Positions 43,536 to 52,727 are shown, counted from the stretch's first letter. The stretch is DNA of 64,000 nucleotides from an uncultured Eubacteriales bacterium (GCA_900320085.1 ONRC01000001.1:61886-125885), one strand, 5' to 3'. Made by a program: numbers and translations. Notes: a model not told the origin generated them from the sequence alone.

Positions 43536-43936
43536 AGGGGGCTTCTTCAGCCCCCTTTACCCCTGAACCAGGAGATTTCATCTCCTGGACCTCAATAGCG
43601 GAAATTGCTTGAATTGGTGAATGAACTTGGTTCCCGTTGATGCATGGGGGGAACGCGGAAGTCTGACTTGGTACCGTGGTGCTTCTGGCCCAGCGTCCTT
43701 CGGACGCCAACCCGGATGCTTTGCATCCGGGGAAAGCCAGGGAATCATCCGCAGGGGAAAGTTCACTTTCCCCCTCGGATGTTCCCGGGCTTTCTTGGTC
43801 CAGAAGCCTACAAACTTTCCGTCACCCCAGCGCGGCAGGCGGAGCTTGTTCGCTTATCCAAACAGCAAAATATCGCCAATTGCGGGTCCAGGGTCCTCAG
43901 GACCCTGGCGCAGGTCTGGGGGCGCGCAGCCCCCAG
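43536..43936. repeat. Cluster of short perfect hairpins between metA and GH3
   Basis: Seven or more perfect stem-loops lie in about 400 bp: AGGGGGCT/AGCCCCCT (43536-43556), CCAGGAGAT-TTC-ATCTCCTGG (43568-43588), GCGTCC-TTC-GGACGC (43693-43707), CCCGGATGC/GCATCCGGG (43711-43731), GGGGAAAG-TTCA-CTTTCCCC (43754-43773), CCAGGGTCC/GGACCCTGG (43888-43908) and CTGGGGGC/GCCCCCAG (43916-43936). Most loops are three to five bases. No ORF here is credible. Confidence 0.8.
43681..43807. repeat. Multi-branched palindrome (closing stem with three internal arms)
   Basis: GCTTCTGG.CCA (43681-43692) pairs with TGG.CCAGAAGC (43796-43807), 11 bp with one mismatch. Inside it lie two simple hairpins (43693-43707 and 43711-43731) and a long third arm in which GAAAGCC/GGCTTTC (43732-43738, 43788-43794), GGGAA/TTCCC, ATCCG/CGGAT and GGGGAAAG/CTTTCCCC stack in order. 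The fold is a four-way junction with very little unpaired sequence, like the folded end of a terminal-repeat element or a structured RNA. Confidence 0.75.
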
Positions 43937-43974
43937 CATCTTCTTCTCACCCGCTCACTACGCGTGCTCAAAAG

Positions 43975-44001
43975 AAAAGCGAACCGAAGCGGTTCGCTTT
44001 T
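43975..44001 (-). terminator. Terminator of the GH3 gene (bidirectional shape)
   Basis: A perfect 12-bp stem AAAAGCGAACCG/CGGTTCGCTTTT (43975-43986, 43990-44001) with an AAG loop. A/T tracts on both sides allow it to work in either direction; the GH3 gene on the minus strand ends 103 bases before it. Confidence 0.75.
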
Positions 44002-44103
44002 TCTTCCGCGCAGGGTTTATTATACCGGCGCGGGCGGGATTTGTCCAATACGATTCTTAAATGCGGACTTATAGGAAAAAGTTATAGCGAAGTAGGAACA
44101 ATT

Positions 44104-46500
44104 TTACTTGTCCAAGTTCAGCTTGGGCCGGTGGAAGAAGTGGTGGATCAATCTGCCCAAGCCCCGGTGCCAATGGCCGTTGGCCATGAAGCGGATGTCG
44201 TCCGCCATCTGCATGGACAGCATACCGCCCATCATTTTCGCCATGCCGCGGAAGGGCTCGTTGTAGATGAACAGGGTGTTCAGATCAGGCTTGCCGTTTT
44301 CAATCGCTTTGTCAATCTTCTTCTTAAAGGACTTCGCCACCAGGCGCATGATGGGATTCTTGGCGTAGGCCATCTGCGCAAACGCATCGTTCATTTCGAG
44401 GGGCTTCTTGCGATCCCACATTTTTTGCGGGATGGGACGGCCCAACAACGCCTCAAACTCAGTATCGCTCACATCCTGTACCGCGCCGAAGCGGTAGCTG
44501 GCAAAGGCCTGATCGGGATAGGGATTGGGGGCGTCGGTGCCTTCAACGGTGAGCTTGTCCTCCAGCTTGATGTCCTGGCTGGACGCGCCGACGAGAATGT
44601 CATACTCCCCGCCTTCGATTTCAAAGGCATTGGTCTTGACGTTGAAAAACCGGAAGGTGTAGTCGTCGAAGGGAATGACCACGTGCTCCGTCTCCCCCGC
44701 TTTCACGCTGACGCGCCGGAAGCCTTTGAGCTCCCGTTCGGGCCGGAAGATCTTCGCCTCGGGCAGGCGCACGTACACCTGGGCGATTTCGTCGCCGTCC
44801 ACCCGGCCGGTGTTGGTCAGGTCAAATTCCACGCCGTCCTTGGTGACGGTCAGGTTGGAATATTCAAAGCTGGTGTAGCTCAGGCCGAAGCCGAAGGGGA
44901 AGCGCACAGGCTTTTTCGCCGTGGCGAAATAGCGGTAGCCCACGAACAGGCCCTCCCGGTATTCGCTGGTGTATTCCGTGCCGGGGTAATACTTGCTGAC
45001 GGGAATATCGGCGTAGGTCATGGCGAAGGTTTCCGCCAGCTTGCCGCCGGGGTTCACCTGGCCGCTGAGCACCCGCAGCATGGCCGCCGCCGCCGCTTCG
45101 CCGCCCAGGCACCCATACACCAGCGCCTGGCACTTGTCGATCCAGGGCATTTCCACCGCACTGCCCGCCGACAGCACCACGATGATGTTCTGGTTCACGC
45201 CGTAGAGCTTGTTGATCAGGTTCACCTGGTTGTCCGGCAGGCGCATATGCGTCCGGTCCAGGCCCTCGGTTTCAAAGCCCTCGGGCAAGCCCAGGTACAG
45301 CAGCACCACGTCGGCCTTCCGGGCCAGCAGCGCCGCGTCGTCGGCCAGGCCCTCGTTGGGGCGGTCGAGGCGCTCAAAACCCTGGGCGTAGCCGATATAC
45401 TCGGGGAAGTAATCCTTCATCATGGGCAGGGTTTCTTCCACTTCCACGGCGTTGACCATGCTGCTGCCCGCGCCCTGATACCGGGCGTGGGCCGCGAAAT
45501 CGCCGATCACCGCCACCCGCGCAGCGGGATTGACGGGCAGGGCGCGGCCTTCGTTCTTTAATAATACGATGCTCTTTTCCGCCGCCGCCCGGGCTGCTTC
45601 ATGCTGGGCCTTGGGGTCGGCGGTGGGGTTCTCGGGCTTGGGGAACAGGATGGCGTCCAGCAGCTCGTCCACCCGCTGGTTGACGATTTCCTCGTCGATG
45701 CGGCCTTCCTTTACCGCCTTCACCAGCTGGCAGGGGCTGTCGTCGCCCGCGGCGGGCATTTCCAGGTTCATGCCGGCGCGGACGCCCTCGGTAAAGTCGT
45801 TGCTGCCGCCCCAGTCGGTTACCACCATGCCGTCGTAGCCCCATTCGCCCCGGAGGATTTCCTTGAGCAGGTGTTCGTTCTCGTTGGTGTAGGTACCGTT
45901 CAGGCGGTTGTAGCTGGTCATGAGGCAGCGGGGCTGGCCTTCCTTAATGGCGATTTCAAAGTTGGTCAGGTACAGCTCCCGCAGCGTGCGCTCGTCCATG
46001 ACGGAATCGTTGTGCATCCGCAGCATTTCCTGGCTGTTGGCGGCAAAATGCTTGGCGCAGGCGGACACGCCCTGGCTCTGCACGCCCTGGATGAACCCGG
46101 CGGCCAGCTTACCCGCCAGGTACGGGTCCTCAGAATAGTATTCAAAGCTGCGGCCGCACAGGGGGCTGCGCTTGGTGTTCAGGCCCGGCCCCAGCAGGAT
46201 GTCCACCTTCTGCGCCGCGGCATCCGCGCCCGCGCAGGCGCCCATGGCCTTGGCGGTTTCCGGGTCCCAGCTGTTGGCCAGGGTGGCGGCGGAGGGAATG
46301 CAGGTGGCCTTGGTGGAGGCGTTCAGGCCCAGATGGTCGCCCTCGCCCGCCTGCTTGCGCAGGCCGCTGGGGCCGTCGGACAGCGTCATGGCGGGGATGC
46401 CCAGCCGGTCAATGGCCCGGGTATGCCACACGTCCTTGCCGGACAAAAGCGCCGCTTTTTCCTCCAGCGTCAGTTTTTCAATCAATTCCTGATGTTTCAT
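44104..46500 (-). CDS. GH3 beta-glucosidase-type enzyme with C-terminal extension
   Basis: The 798-aa enzyme follows the beta-glucosidase branch of GH3: RLGIPAMTLSDGPSGLR at the N-terminus, LGPGLNTKRSPLCGRSFEYYSEDP, KHFAANSQE, nucleophile Asp229 in VVTDWGGSND, the second sandwich domain (about 300-560) and a fibronectin-type domain (about 580-670). A further 130-residue helical tail (FGAVQDVSDTEFEALLGRPI onward) is found in some clostridial GH3s and its role is unknown. There is no signal peptide, so it acts in the cytosol on imported sugars. The frame is open upstream; the ATG at 46498-46500 has AAAGGAA before it. It differs clearly from the GH3 at 6.4-8.6 kb. Confidence 0.92.
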   Translation of the reverse strand: MKHQELIEKLTLEEKAALLSGKDVWHTRAIDRLGIPAMTLSDGPSGLRKQAGEGDHLGLNASTKATCIPSAATLANSWDPETAKAMGACAGADAAAQKVDILLGPGLNTKRSPLCGRSFEYYSEDPYLAGKLAAGFIQGVQSQGVSACAKHFAANSQEMLRMHNDSVMDERTLRELYLTNFEIAIKEGQPRCLMTSYNRLNGTYTNENEHLLKEILRGEWGYDGMVVTDWGGSNDFTEGVRAGMNLEMPAAGDDSPCQLVKAVKEGRIDEEIVNQRVDELLDAILFPKPENPTADPKAQHEAARAAAEKSIVLLKNEGRALPVNPAARVAVIGDFAAHARYQGAGSSMVNAVEVEETLPMMKDYFPEYIGYAQGFERLDRPNEGLADDAALLARKADVVLLYLGLPEGFETEGLDRTHMRLPDNQVNLINKLYGVNQNIIVVLSAGSAVEMPWIDKCQALVYGCLGGEAAAAAMLRVLSGQVNPGGKLAETFAMTYADIPVSKYYPGTEYTSEYREGLFVGYRYFATAKKPVRFPFGFGLSYTSFEYSNLTVTKDGVEFDLTNTGRVDGDEIAQVYVRLPEAKIFRPERELKGFRRVSVKAGETEHVVIPFDDYTFRFFNVKTNAFEIEGGEYDILVGASSQDIKLEDKLTVEGTDAPNPYPDQAFASYRFGAVQDVSDTEFEALLGRPIPQKMWDRKKPLEMNDAFAQMAYAKNPIMRLVAKSFKKKIDKAIENGKPDLNTLFIYNEPFRGMAKMMGGMLSMQMADDIRFMANGHWHRGLGRLIHHFFHRPKLNLDK

Positions 46501-46549
46501 GGAACCGTTCCTTTCTGTACAGAAATGGCATGATGATTCGTATAATAAA

Positions 46550-46578
46550 AGTATATCATTTTTTGCCAGATGTGACAA
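46550..46578 (-). promoter_or_regulatory. Sigma-A promoter of the second GH3 gene
   Basis: On the minus strand TTGTCA (46573-46578), 17-bp spacer, TATACT (46550-46555), 50 bases before the start. Confidence 0.8.
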
Positions 46579-46715
46579 GTGCTTTTCCAATATATTGTTT
46601 TCCGGCCTTTCAAGCGTGGAATCAGATATGGGTTGAGCAAACATTCCTGACATAGTACCACAGGATACCGAACATATTTCAAGGCGTCATGAAGCATGCA
46701 GGCTGATACAGCAGC

Positions 46716-46753
46716 AAAAAACAGCGCCCCGGCGATGAACCGGAGCGCTGTTT
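46716..46753 (-). terminator. Terminator of glgP
   Basis: On the minus strand a 14-bp stem (46740-46753 with 46719-46732, one mismatch) with a 7-nt loop and a T run ending at 46716. It lies 15 bases after the glgP stop. Confidence 0.9.
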
Positions 46754-46768
46754 CCAAATACAGGTTTT

Positions 46769-49198
46769 TTACTTTTTCAGATGCCAGATCAAATCGTTGT
46801 ATTCTTTGATGGTGCGGTCGGAGGAGAAGATGCCGGAGCAGGCGGTGTTGGTGATCGCCATGCGCAGCCACTTTTCGCGGTTCTGGTAATCGGCGTCCAC
46901 ACGGCGCTGAGCCATGGAGTAGGAGCCGAAATCCTTGAGGACGAAGTAAGGATCGGAGAACAGCAGGTTGTGGTAAATGTCCTGCACGGTGGCGGGATTC
47001 TCCGGGAACAGGGTGCCGTCGATGATCTGGGTCAGGGCCCGGCGCAGCTCAGCGTTGTCCTCGTAGCGCTGCATGGGGGAGTAGTTGCCCTCCCGGTACA
47101 TTTCGGCCACGGTGTCGGCGCGCATACCGAAGATGTAAATGTTGTCCAGGCCCACCTGGTCGTGGATTTCCACGTTGGCGCCGTCCATGGTGCCGATGGT
47201 GACCGCGCCGTTCATCATGAACTTCATGTTGCCGGTGCCGCTGGCTTCCTTGCCGGCGGTGGAAAGCTGCTCGCTCAGGTCGGCGGCGGGGATGAGGCGC
47301 TCGGCGGCGGAGACGCAGTAATTCTCCAGGAAGATGACCCGCAGGTACTTCTTGGCCCGGGGGTTCTTCTCGATCAGCTTGCTGATGGCGATGATCAGGC
47401 GGATGATCTGTTTGGCCATGTGGTATCCGGGGCTGGCCTTCGCGCCGAAGACGAACACGCGGGGCGTCATGGTGTAGTTGGGGTCGTCCATGATGCGGTT
47501 GTAGAGCACCAGGATATGCAGGGCGTTGAGCAGCTGGCGCTTGTATTCGTGGAGGCGCTTGGCCTGCACGTCCAGCATGAAGTCAGGGTCGATGGTGTCG
47601 CCCTGCTGACGGTTGAGGAAATTGGAGAAGATGACCTTGTTTTCCCGCTTCACCTTGTCAAACTCGGCCTGGAACGCCTTGTCGTCCCGGTAGGCCAGCA
47701 GGTCCCGCAGCTTTTCGGGCTCCCGCACCCAGGCGTCGCCGATGGTGTTGTAGAGCAGGTTGGTCAGCCCTTCGTTGCAGCTCATCAGCCAGCGGCGGTG
47801 GGTAATGCCGTTGGTGATGGCGGAGAACTTCTTGGGCGTGAATTCGTAATAATCGCGGAAGGTGTCGTTCTTGAGGATTTCGCCGTGGAGCTGGCTGACG
47901 CCGTTGACGGAATAGCTCATGGCCACGCACAGGTTCGCCATGTGCACCTGATCATAGGCGGTGATGGCCATCCTGGCGATGCGCGGGTCGGAGCCGTTGT
48001 TGTAATGGTCGGCCAGGCGCGCGCACACGCGGCGGTTGATTTCGCACAGGATCATGTAGATGCGGGGCAGCAGGTTCTGCATCATCTTTTCGGGCCAGCG
48101 TTCCAGCGCCTCGCTCATGACGGTGTGGTTGGTGTAGGCCACGGTGTGCTGCACGATCCAGCTGGCTTCGTCCCAGCCCAGGCCCTCTTCGTCCATCAGG
48201 ATGCGCATCAGTTCGGGGATGGCCAGGCCCGGATGCGTGTCGTTGATGTGAATGGTCATCTTTTCGGGCAACAGGCGGAAGTTGCGGCCGAAGCGGCGCT
48301 TGAAGTCCTTGATGGCATATTGCAGGGTGGCGCTGGTGAAGAAGTAATGCTGCTTTAAGCGCAGCTCCTTGCCTTCGTAGTGATTGTCCTCGGGATAGAG
48401 CACCTTGCTGATCACGGCGGCCAGCTCCTGCTCCTGCAGGGCCTTGGTGTAGTTGCCGCTGTTGAAGCTGTTCAGGTCGATGCTCTTGGAGGAGCGGGCG
48501 CGCCACATGCGCAGGGTGTTCACGGTGTCGTTGTCATAGCCGACCACGGGCATATCGTAGGGTACGGCTTCGACGGTGTAGTAATCCTTCAACAGGTAGC
48601 AGGCCCGGTCGTTGATGGTGGTCTCTTCCACGCGGCCGCCGAATCGGATCTCGCACACGTCCTCCATGGCGGGCACTTCCCACACGTTGCCGTTGACCAG
48701 CCAATCGTCGGGCGCTTCCACCTGCTGGCCGTCGATGATGCGCTGGCGGAACAGGCCGTATTCATAGCGGATGGTGCAGCCCATGGCGGGCAGGCTGAGG
48801 GCGGACAGGCTGTCCAGGAAGCAGGCGGCCAAACGGCCCAGACCGCCGTTGCCCAGGCCGGGTTCCGGTTCTTCCTGCAGCACGGTGCGCAGGTCCACAC
48901 CCAGCTCCTGCAGGGCCTGGCGGTACGCGTCGTTGGAGCACAGGTTGAGCACGTTGCAGTGCAGGCTGCGGCCCGTCAAAAATTCGACGGAAAGATAATA
49001 CAGCCGCTTGCCGGTGGAATGCTTATCCTTTTCCCGGTACTGCACCCACTTCTGCATGATCTGATCCTTTACCGTGGAGGCCAGGGCGTAATAAATCTGC
49101 TGGGGCGTGGCGTCGGCCAGGGTACGGCCGTTGTAGCGCTGCAATTTGCCAATAATGGATTGTTTGATCGATTCTTTATCAAATTGCGTGGTAGGCAT
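46769..49198 (-). CDS. glgP: Glycogen/maltodextrin phosphorylase
   Basis: GlgP releases glucose 1-phosphate from alpha-1,4-glucans. The 809-aa protein is a GT35 enzyme with VEFLTGRSL near residue 70, GNGGLGRLAACFLDS, YEYGLFRQ, HINDTHPGLAIPELMR, and the PLP site EASGTGNMKFMMNGA with Schiff-base Lys659. It lacks the N-terminal regulatory phosphorylation region of animal enzymes. The frame is open upstream; the ATG at 49196-49198 has GGAGGG ten bases before it. It has its own promoter and terminator, and no glg synthesis genes are adjacent. Confidence 0.97.
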   Translation of the reverse strand: MPTTQFDKESIKQSIIGKLQRYNGRTLADATPQQIYYALASTVKDQIMQKWVQYREKDKHSTGKRLYYLSVEFLTGRSLHCNVLNLCSNDAYRQALQELGVDLRTVLQEEPEPGLGNGGLGRLAACFLDSLSALSLPAMGCTIRYEYGLFRQRIIDGQQVEAPDDWLVNGNVWEVPAMEDVCEIRFGGRVEETTINDRACYLLKDYYTVEAVPYDMPVVGYDNDTVNTLRMWRARSSKSIDLNSFNSGNYTKALQEQELAAVISKVLYPEDNHYEGKELRLKQHYFFTSATLQYAIKDFKRRFGRNFRLLPEKMTIHINDTHPGLAIPELMRILMDEEGLGWDEASWIVQHTVAYTNHTVMSEALERWPEKMMQNLLPRIYMILCEINRRVCARLADHYNNGSDPRIARMAITAYDQVHMANLCVAMSYSVNGVSQLHGEILKNDTFRDYYEFTPKKFSAITNGITHRRWLMSCNEGLTNLLYNTIGDAWVREPEKLRDLLAYRDDKAFQAEFDKVKRENKVIFSNFLNRQQGDTIDPDFMLDVQAKRLHEYKRQLLNALHILVLYNRIMDDPNYTMTPRVFVFGAKASPGYHMAKQIIRLIIAISKLIEKNPRAKKYLRVIFLENYCVSAAERLIPAADLSEQLSTAGKEASGTGNMKFMMNGAVTIGTMDGANVEIHDQVGLDNIYIFGMRADTVAEMYREGNYSPMQRYEDNAELRRALTQIIDGTLFPENPATVQDIYHNLLFSDPYFVLKDFGSYSMAQRRVDADYQNREKWLRMAITNTACSGIFSSDRTIKEYNDLIWHLKK

Positions 49199-49247
49199 TG
49201 CGTCTTTTCCCTCCTGATTTCGTGGTGAATCGTTGCACGAACGTCTT

Positions 49248-49276
49248 ATTATATCATATGTTTTTCCATTCGCCAA
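49248..49276 (-). promoter_or_regulatory. Sigma-A promoter of glgP
   Basis: On the minus strand TTGGCG (49271-49276), 17-bp spacer, TATAAT (49248-49253), 50 bases before the start. Confidence 0.82.
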
Positions 49277-49413
49277 TAGTAAAATTGGGAAAGATCAGGA
49301 ATTGAAACGTTCGATATAAAATACTCTGTAAAATTTTATAAAAAATGCACGAAAGATGATGCGGCGATTCCGGCGTTTGGATGACGAAAAAGGAAACGGA
49401 GAACAAATCTGCT

Positions 49414-50745
49414 TTACTTGCCCACGCAAAACCGGGAAAAAATATCGTCGATCAGCTTTTCATCCACCTGGTCGCCGGTGACGCGGCCCAGGGCGGAAAG
49501 AGCGTCCTGGAGGTCGATGACCGCCAGATCCACCGGCGCGCCGCTTGAGCAGGCGTCGGCGGCGCGGTGCAGGGCCTGGGCGGCCTCCCGGGCCAGGCGG
49601 ATATGGCGCTGCTGGGTCAGGGCGCTTTCGCCCGCACCCGCACCAAAGGACGCCACCCGCTGCTCCAGGTCGCCTATGCCCTGTCCCGTTTTTGCGGACA
49701 GCAGCAGCGGCCGGTCAAAGTCAGCAGGGTTCAGCTTCATCACCCTGTCGCATTGGTTCAGCACCACGATGCGCGGGGCGTTCTTCGTTTCTTCCAATAG
49801 CTGGCTGTCCTCGTCGGTCAGGGGTTCGGCGGCGTTGAGCACCACGATCACCACGTCCGCCCCGGCGATGGCCTGGCGCGCCCGGTCCACGCCGATGCGC
49901 TCGATCACGTCGGCCCCCTCGTCCCGCAGCCCGGCGGTATCGGCAAAGTGCACCCGCAGGCCGTCGATCAGCACGTCGGCCCGGATGATGTCCCGGGTGG
50001 TGCCGGGGATGTCGGTGACAATGGCCCGCTCCTGCCGGGCGAGGGCATTCAATAAGGAAGATTTTCCTACGTTGGGCCGTCCGCACAACACCGCTTCCAG
50101 GCCCTGCTCGGCAATTCTTGCGCCGCGCTCGTCGCAGGCGGCGTTCAGCTTGTCGCCCAGTCTGCGCGCGCCCGCTTCCAGATCGGCGGCGGCTTCCTCC
50201 ATGGTGATTTCCTCGGGGTAGTCGATGGCCGCGGCGGCGCCAGACAAAAGCCCGATCAGCTCTTCCTGCGCCTGTTTAATGAACCCGCTGACGCCGCCCT
50301 CCAGCTGGCGGATGGCGGCGCGGGCGGCGCGGCCACCCTCGGCGGAGATCAGCGCCATCACCGCTTCCGCCCGGCTCAGGTCGATGCGCCCATTGAGGAA
50401 CGCCCGCTTGGTAAATTCGCCGGGATCGGCCTCCCGGACGCCCAGGGCAAACAGCGCCTCCAGCACGCTCTTTGCCGCCCAGGAGCCGCCGTGGAGATGG
50501 ATTTCCGCCACGTCCTCCCGGGTGTAGCTGCGGGGCGCGCGAAACAGCACCGTCATACATTCGTCCAACGTTTCCCCGTTGTAAACGGCATGACCGTAAT
50601 ACATTTTATGGCTTTCCCATAATTGAATCGGCACGATCAGCCGGTTCAGCATTTCCTCCGCCCGGGGCCCGCTGACCCGCACGATGGCGATGCCGCCTTC
50701 GCCCGGCGCGGTGGCCAGGGCGGCGATGGTGTCAGATGAAATCAT
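49414..50745 (-). CDS. mnmE: MnmE, tRNA U34 modification GTPase
   Basis: MnmE with MnmG adds aminomethyl or carboxymethylaminomethyl groups to U34 of certain tRNAs. The 443-aa protein has the folate-binding N-domain (residues 1-115, ATAPGEGGIAIVRVSGP), a helical domain interrupted by the G domain (about 210-370) with GRPNVGKSSLLNAL (G1), DIPGTTRD (G2) and DTAGLRD (G3), and the C-terminal CVGK that carries the catalytic Cys. The G4 motif reads NQCD instead of NKxD, an unusual change. The in-frame ATG five codons upstream has no ribosome site; the ATG at 50743-50745 has GAGG about ten bases before it. MnmG is not adjacent. Confidence 0.95.
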   Translation of the reverse strand: MISSDTIAALATAPGEGGIAIVRVSGPRAEEMLNRLIVPIQLWESHKMYYGHAVYNGETLDECMTVLFRAPRSYTREDVAEIHLHGGSWAAKSVLEALFALGVREADPGEFTKRAFLNGRIDLSRAEAVMALISAEGGRAARAAIRQLEGGVSGFIKQAQEELIGLLSGAAAAIDYPEEITMEEAAADLEAGARRLGDKLNAACDERGARIAEQGLEAVLCGRPNVGKSSLLNALARQERAIVTDIPGTTRDIIRADVLIDGLRVHFADTAGLRDEGADVIERIGVDRARQAIAGADVVIVVLNAAEPLTDEDSQLLEETKNAPRIVVLNQCDRVMKLNPADFDRPLLLSAKTGQGIGDLEQRVASFGAGAGESALTQQRHIRLAREAAQALHRAADACSSGAPVDLAVIDLQDALSALGRVTGDQVDEKLIDDIFSRFCVGK

Positions 50746-50790
50746 GTTGATTTGCCTCATCGTAGAATATGAAAAGGAGATCCGGTATTC

Positions 50791-50872
50791 AATTCTAAGT
50801 TCTAAGTTTCAAGTTTTATGTCAATAGGTCAAAACAAAATTGCTTGGAACTTAGAACAGAGAACTTAGAACG
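50791..50872. repeat. Heptamer-armed inverted repeat, copy 5 (upstream of mnmE)
   Basis: The left arm is AATTCTA, AGTTCTA, AGTTTCA, AGTTTTA (50791-50818). The right arm is TGGAACT, TAGAACA, GAGAACT, TAGAACG (50845-50872). The loop is 26 nt. It fills the gap between the pyrophosphatase gene and mnmE. Confidence 0.8.
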
Positions 50873-50880
50873 ATTCATCC

Positions 50881-52500
50881 TTACCCCCACAGGGCGGACA
50901 GGGCGGGCACCATCTGCTTTTTGCGGCTGACGACGCCCTTGAGGAACAGGCTGCTGCCCTCGATATGGCCGATGTTGAAGGCTTGGCGGATGATCTCCTT
51001 GTCGCCCAGGAATACCAATTCCGTGCCCTCCCGCAGCACGTCTGTGATCATCAGCAGCACCATGTCGTATTCCCGGTCCTTTTTCAGCTTTTCCATCTCG
51101 GCCAGGAATTCCGCTTCCCGCTGGATCATCCGGGCGGAATCCATGGTGGTGATCTGGCTGATGCCCAGCTTATGGTCGGCCAGGTGGAATTCCTTGAAGT
51201 CGGTTTTCAGCAGGGCGTCGGCGCTCTTGTCGGCGGAGGAGGCGGAGAACACGTCCCGGCCCAGGGCGTCCAGATCGAGCCCGGCGATGCGGGCCAGGCG
51301 CTCAGCGATGCGGTGATCCTTGGGCGTAGTGGTAGGGGATTTGAACATCACCGTGTCGCTCACGATAGCGGCGGCCATGAGGCCCGCCAGCTTTTCGCCC
51401 GGCATCAGGCCGTGCTCCTGGAACATGGTGGCCACGATGGTGGTGGTGGAGCCTACCGGTTCGTTGCGCATGAACACGGGGTAGCCCGTCTGCACGTCGG
51501 CCAGGCGGTGATGGTCGATGATGCCCACCAGCTCGGCCTGGTCCAGGCCCTCCACGGCCTGGCCCACCTCGTTGTGGTCCACCAGCACGATGCGCTTGCG
51601 CCGGGGCCGCATCAGGTGATATCGGCCCAGGGTGCCGATGACCTTATTGTCCGCGTCCAGCACGGGATAGGAGCGGTAGCGGGATTGCAGCACAGCGTCC
51701 TGCACATCGTCCAGGAAATCGTCCAGGTGGAAGCAGACCAGCTCGTCCGTCTTGGCGATACGGCCCACGGGCGTGGCCTGGTACAGCATCCGGGCGGCGC
51801 GCCAGGCGTCGTGGGGCGTGGCGATCACGCAGGTAGGAGAACTTAAATTCCGGTATTTTTCCGCCAGGTCGCTCTGGCACAGGATGATGCAGCTGGCCTT
51901 GCGGCGGAGCGCTTCCTCCACCACGTCCTCCTGCTGGCCGCAGAGCACGACCGCGCCTTCCTTCACGCCCCGCAGCAGCGCCCCGGCGGCAGGCAGGGCG
52001 ATGGTCACCTCACCGGAGAGAAAGTCAAACACGTCCTCGTCCCGGTTGATGATGTGTCCCTCCAGGGCAGACAGCACGTTGAACACCGGCACATTGTCCA
52101 GCACCGGCACCTCGATGGCCTTCATGTCGCTTTCGGCGATGCCCCCGGCGCTGACCATGCCAAAGAGCGTGCCGTCCTCGTTGGAAACGGGCAGGGAGCT
52201 CAGGTTCGGGTTTTCCCGTAAAATCTCCCAGGCATGGCTGACGGGCAGGCTCTGGCTCAGGCGGGGCGGGCGGTCAAACTCAATATCGCTCACCTGGGTA
52301 CGCACGGTGGAAATGCGCAGCGGCGGCTGAAACCCGAAGCGCTTGAGCAGGTAATTGGTTTCATCATTGCAATGGCCCAGGCGGACGGGCACGTAATTGT
52401 TTTCCCCGATGGCGTTGCACAGACTGGCATAGGCCATGGCGGACACGATGGAATCCGTGTCCGGGTTGCGGTGGCCGCAAACGTAGGTGGTGGGCTGCAT
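50881..52500 (-). CDS. ppaC: Family II Mn-dependent inorganic pyrophosphatase with CBS and DRTGG domains
   Basis: This cytosolic enzyme hydrolyses pyrophosphate. The 539-aa protein has the DHH-type catalytic domain split by a regulatory insert: GHRNPDTDSI (residues 9-18, metal ligands), then CBS motif 1 (about 70-120), a DRTGG-like segment (about 130-240) and CBS 2 (about 250-300), then VDHNE, IDHHR (DHH motif) and VGSTTTIVA, ending with the DHHA2 domain and the SRKKQ signature. Such CBS-pyrophosphatases are inhibited by AMP/ADP and activated by ATP and diadenosine polyphosphates. The start has AAGGAGG upstream. Confidence 0.95.
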   Translation of the reverse strand: MQPTTYVCGHRNPDTDSIVSAMAYASLCNAIGENNYVPVRLGHCNDETNYLLKRFGFQPPLRISTVRTQVSDIEFDRPPRLSQSLPVSHAWEILRENPNLSSLPVSNEDGTLFGMVSAGGIAESDMKAIEVPVLDNVPVFNVLSALEGHIINRDEDVFDFLSGEVTIALPAAGALLRGVKEGAVVLCGQQEDVVEEALRRKASCIILCQSDLAEKYRNLSSPTCVIATPHDAWRAARMLYQATPVGRIAKTDELVCFHLDDFLDDVQDAVLQSRYRSYPVLDADNKVIGTLGRYHLMRPRRKRIVLVDHNEVGQAVEGLDQAELVGIIDHHRLADVQTGYPVFMRNEPVGSTTTIVATMFQEHGLMPGEKLAGLMAAAIVSDTVMFKSPTTTPKDHRIAERLARIAGLDLDALGRDVFSASSADKSADALLKTDFKEFHLADHKLGISQITTMDSARMIQREAEFLAEMEKLKKDREYDMVLLMITDVLREGTELVFLGDKEIIRQAFNIGHIEGSSLFLKGVVSRKKQMVPALSALWG

Positions 52501-52548
52501 GAAGGGCCTCCTTCCCGATGCTGACGGAAGATGATGGTTTATGCTTTC

Positions 52549-52577
52549 ATGATACTACAATCAGAAAAAGATTGCAA
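52549..52577 (-). promoter_or_regulatory. Sigma-A promoter of the pyrophosphatase gene
   Basis: On the minus strand TTGCAA (52572-52577), 17-bp spacer, TATCAT (52549-52554), 49 bases before the start. Confidence 0.7.
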
Positions 52578-52659
52578 GAATGACGTTGGAAACCGTCAGG
52601 CCAAACCGATTTTCAGCGTTCCCTGTCGTATATTTACTTCCAGACGTACCCCGCCAATC

Positions 52660-52688
52660 AAAAAAACCGCCGTGCTTTCGCACGGCGG
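52660..52688 (-). terminator. Terminator at the end of the ABC/DUF5696 cluster
   Basis: A perfect 9-bp stem CCGCCGTGC/GCACGGCGG (52667-52675, 52680-52688) with a TTTC loop (GAAA on the minus strand) and seven Ts on the minus strand. It lies 39 bases after the last gene of the cluster. Confidence 0.93.
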
Positions 52689-52727
52689 CCAAGAAATCAA
52701 AGCATTGATAAAATCAATGGCAGAGAA

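Noticed and set aside
43493..43680. SAM riboswitch expected before metA
   Set aside because: None of the conserved SAM-I or SAM-II core sequences were found; only simple hairpins occur.
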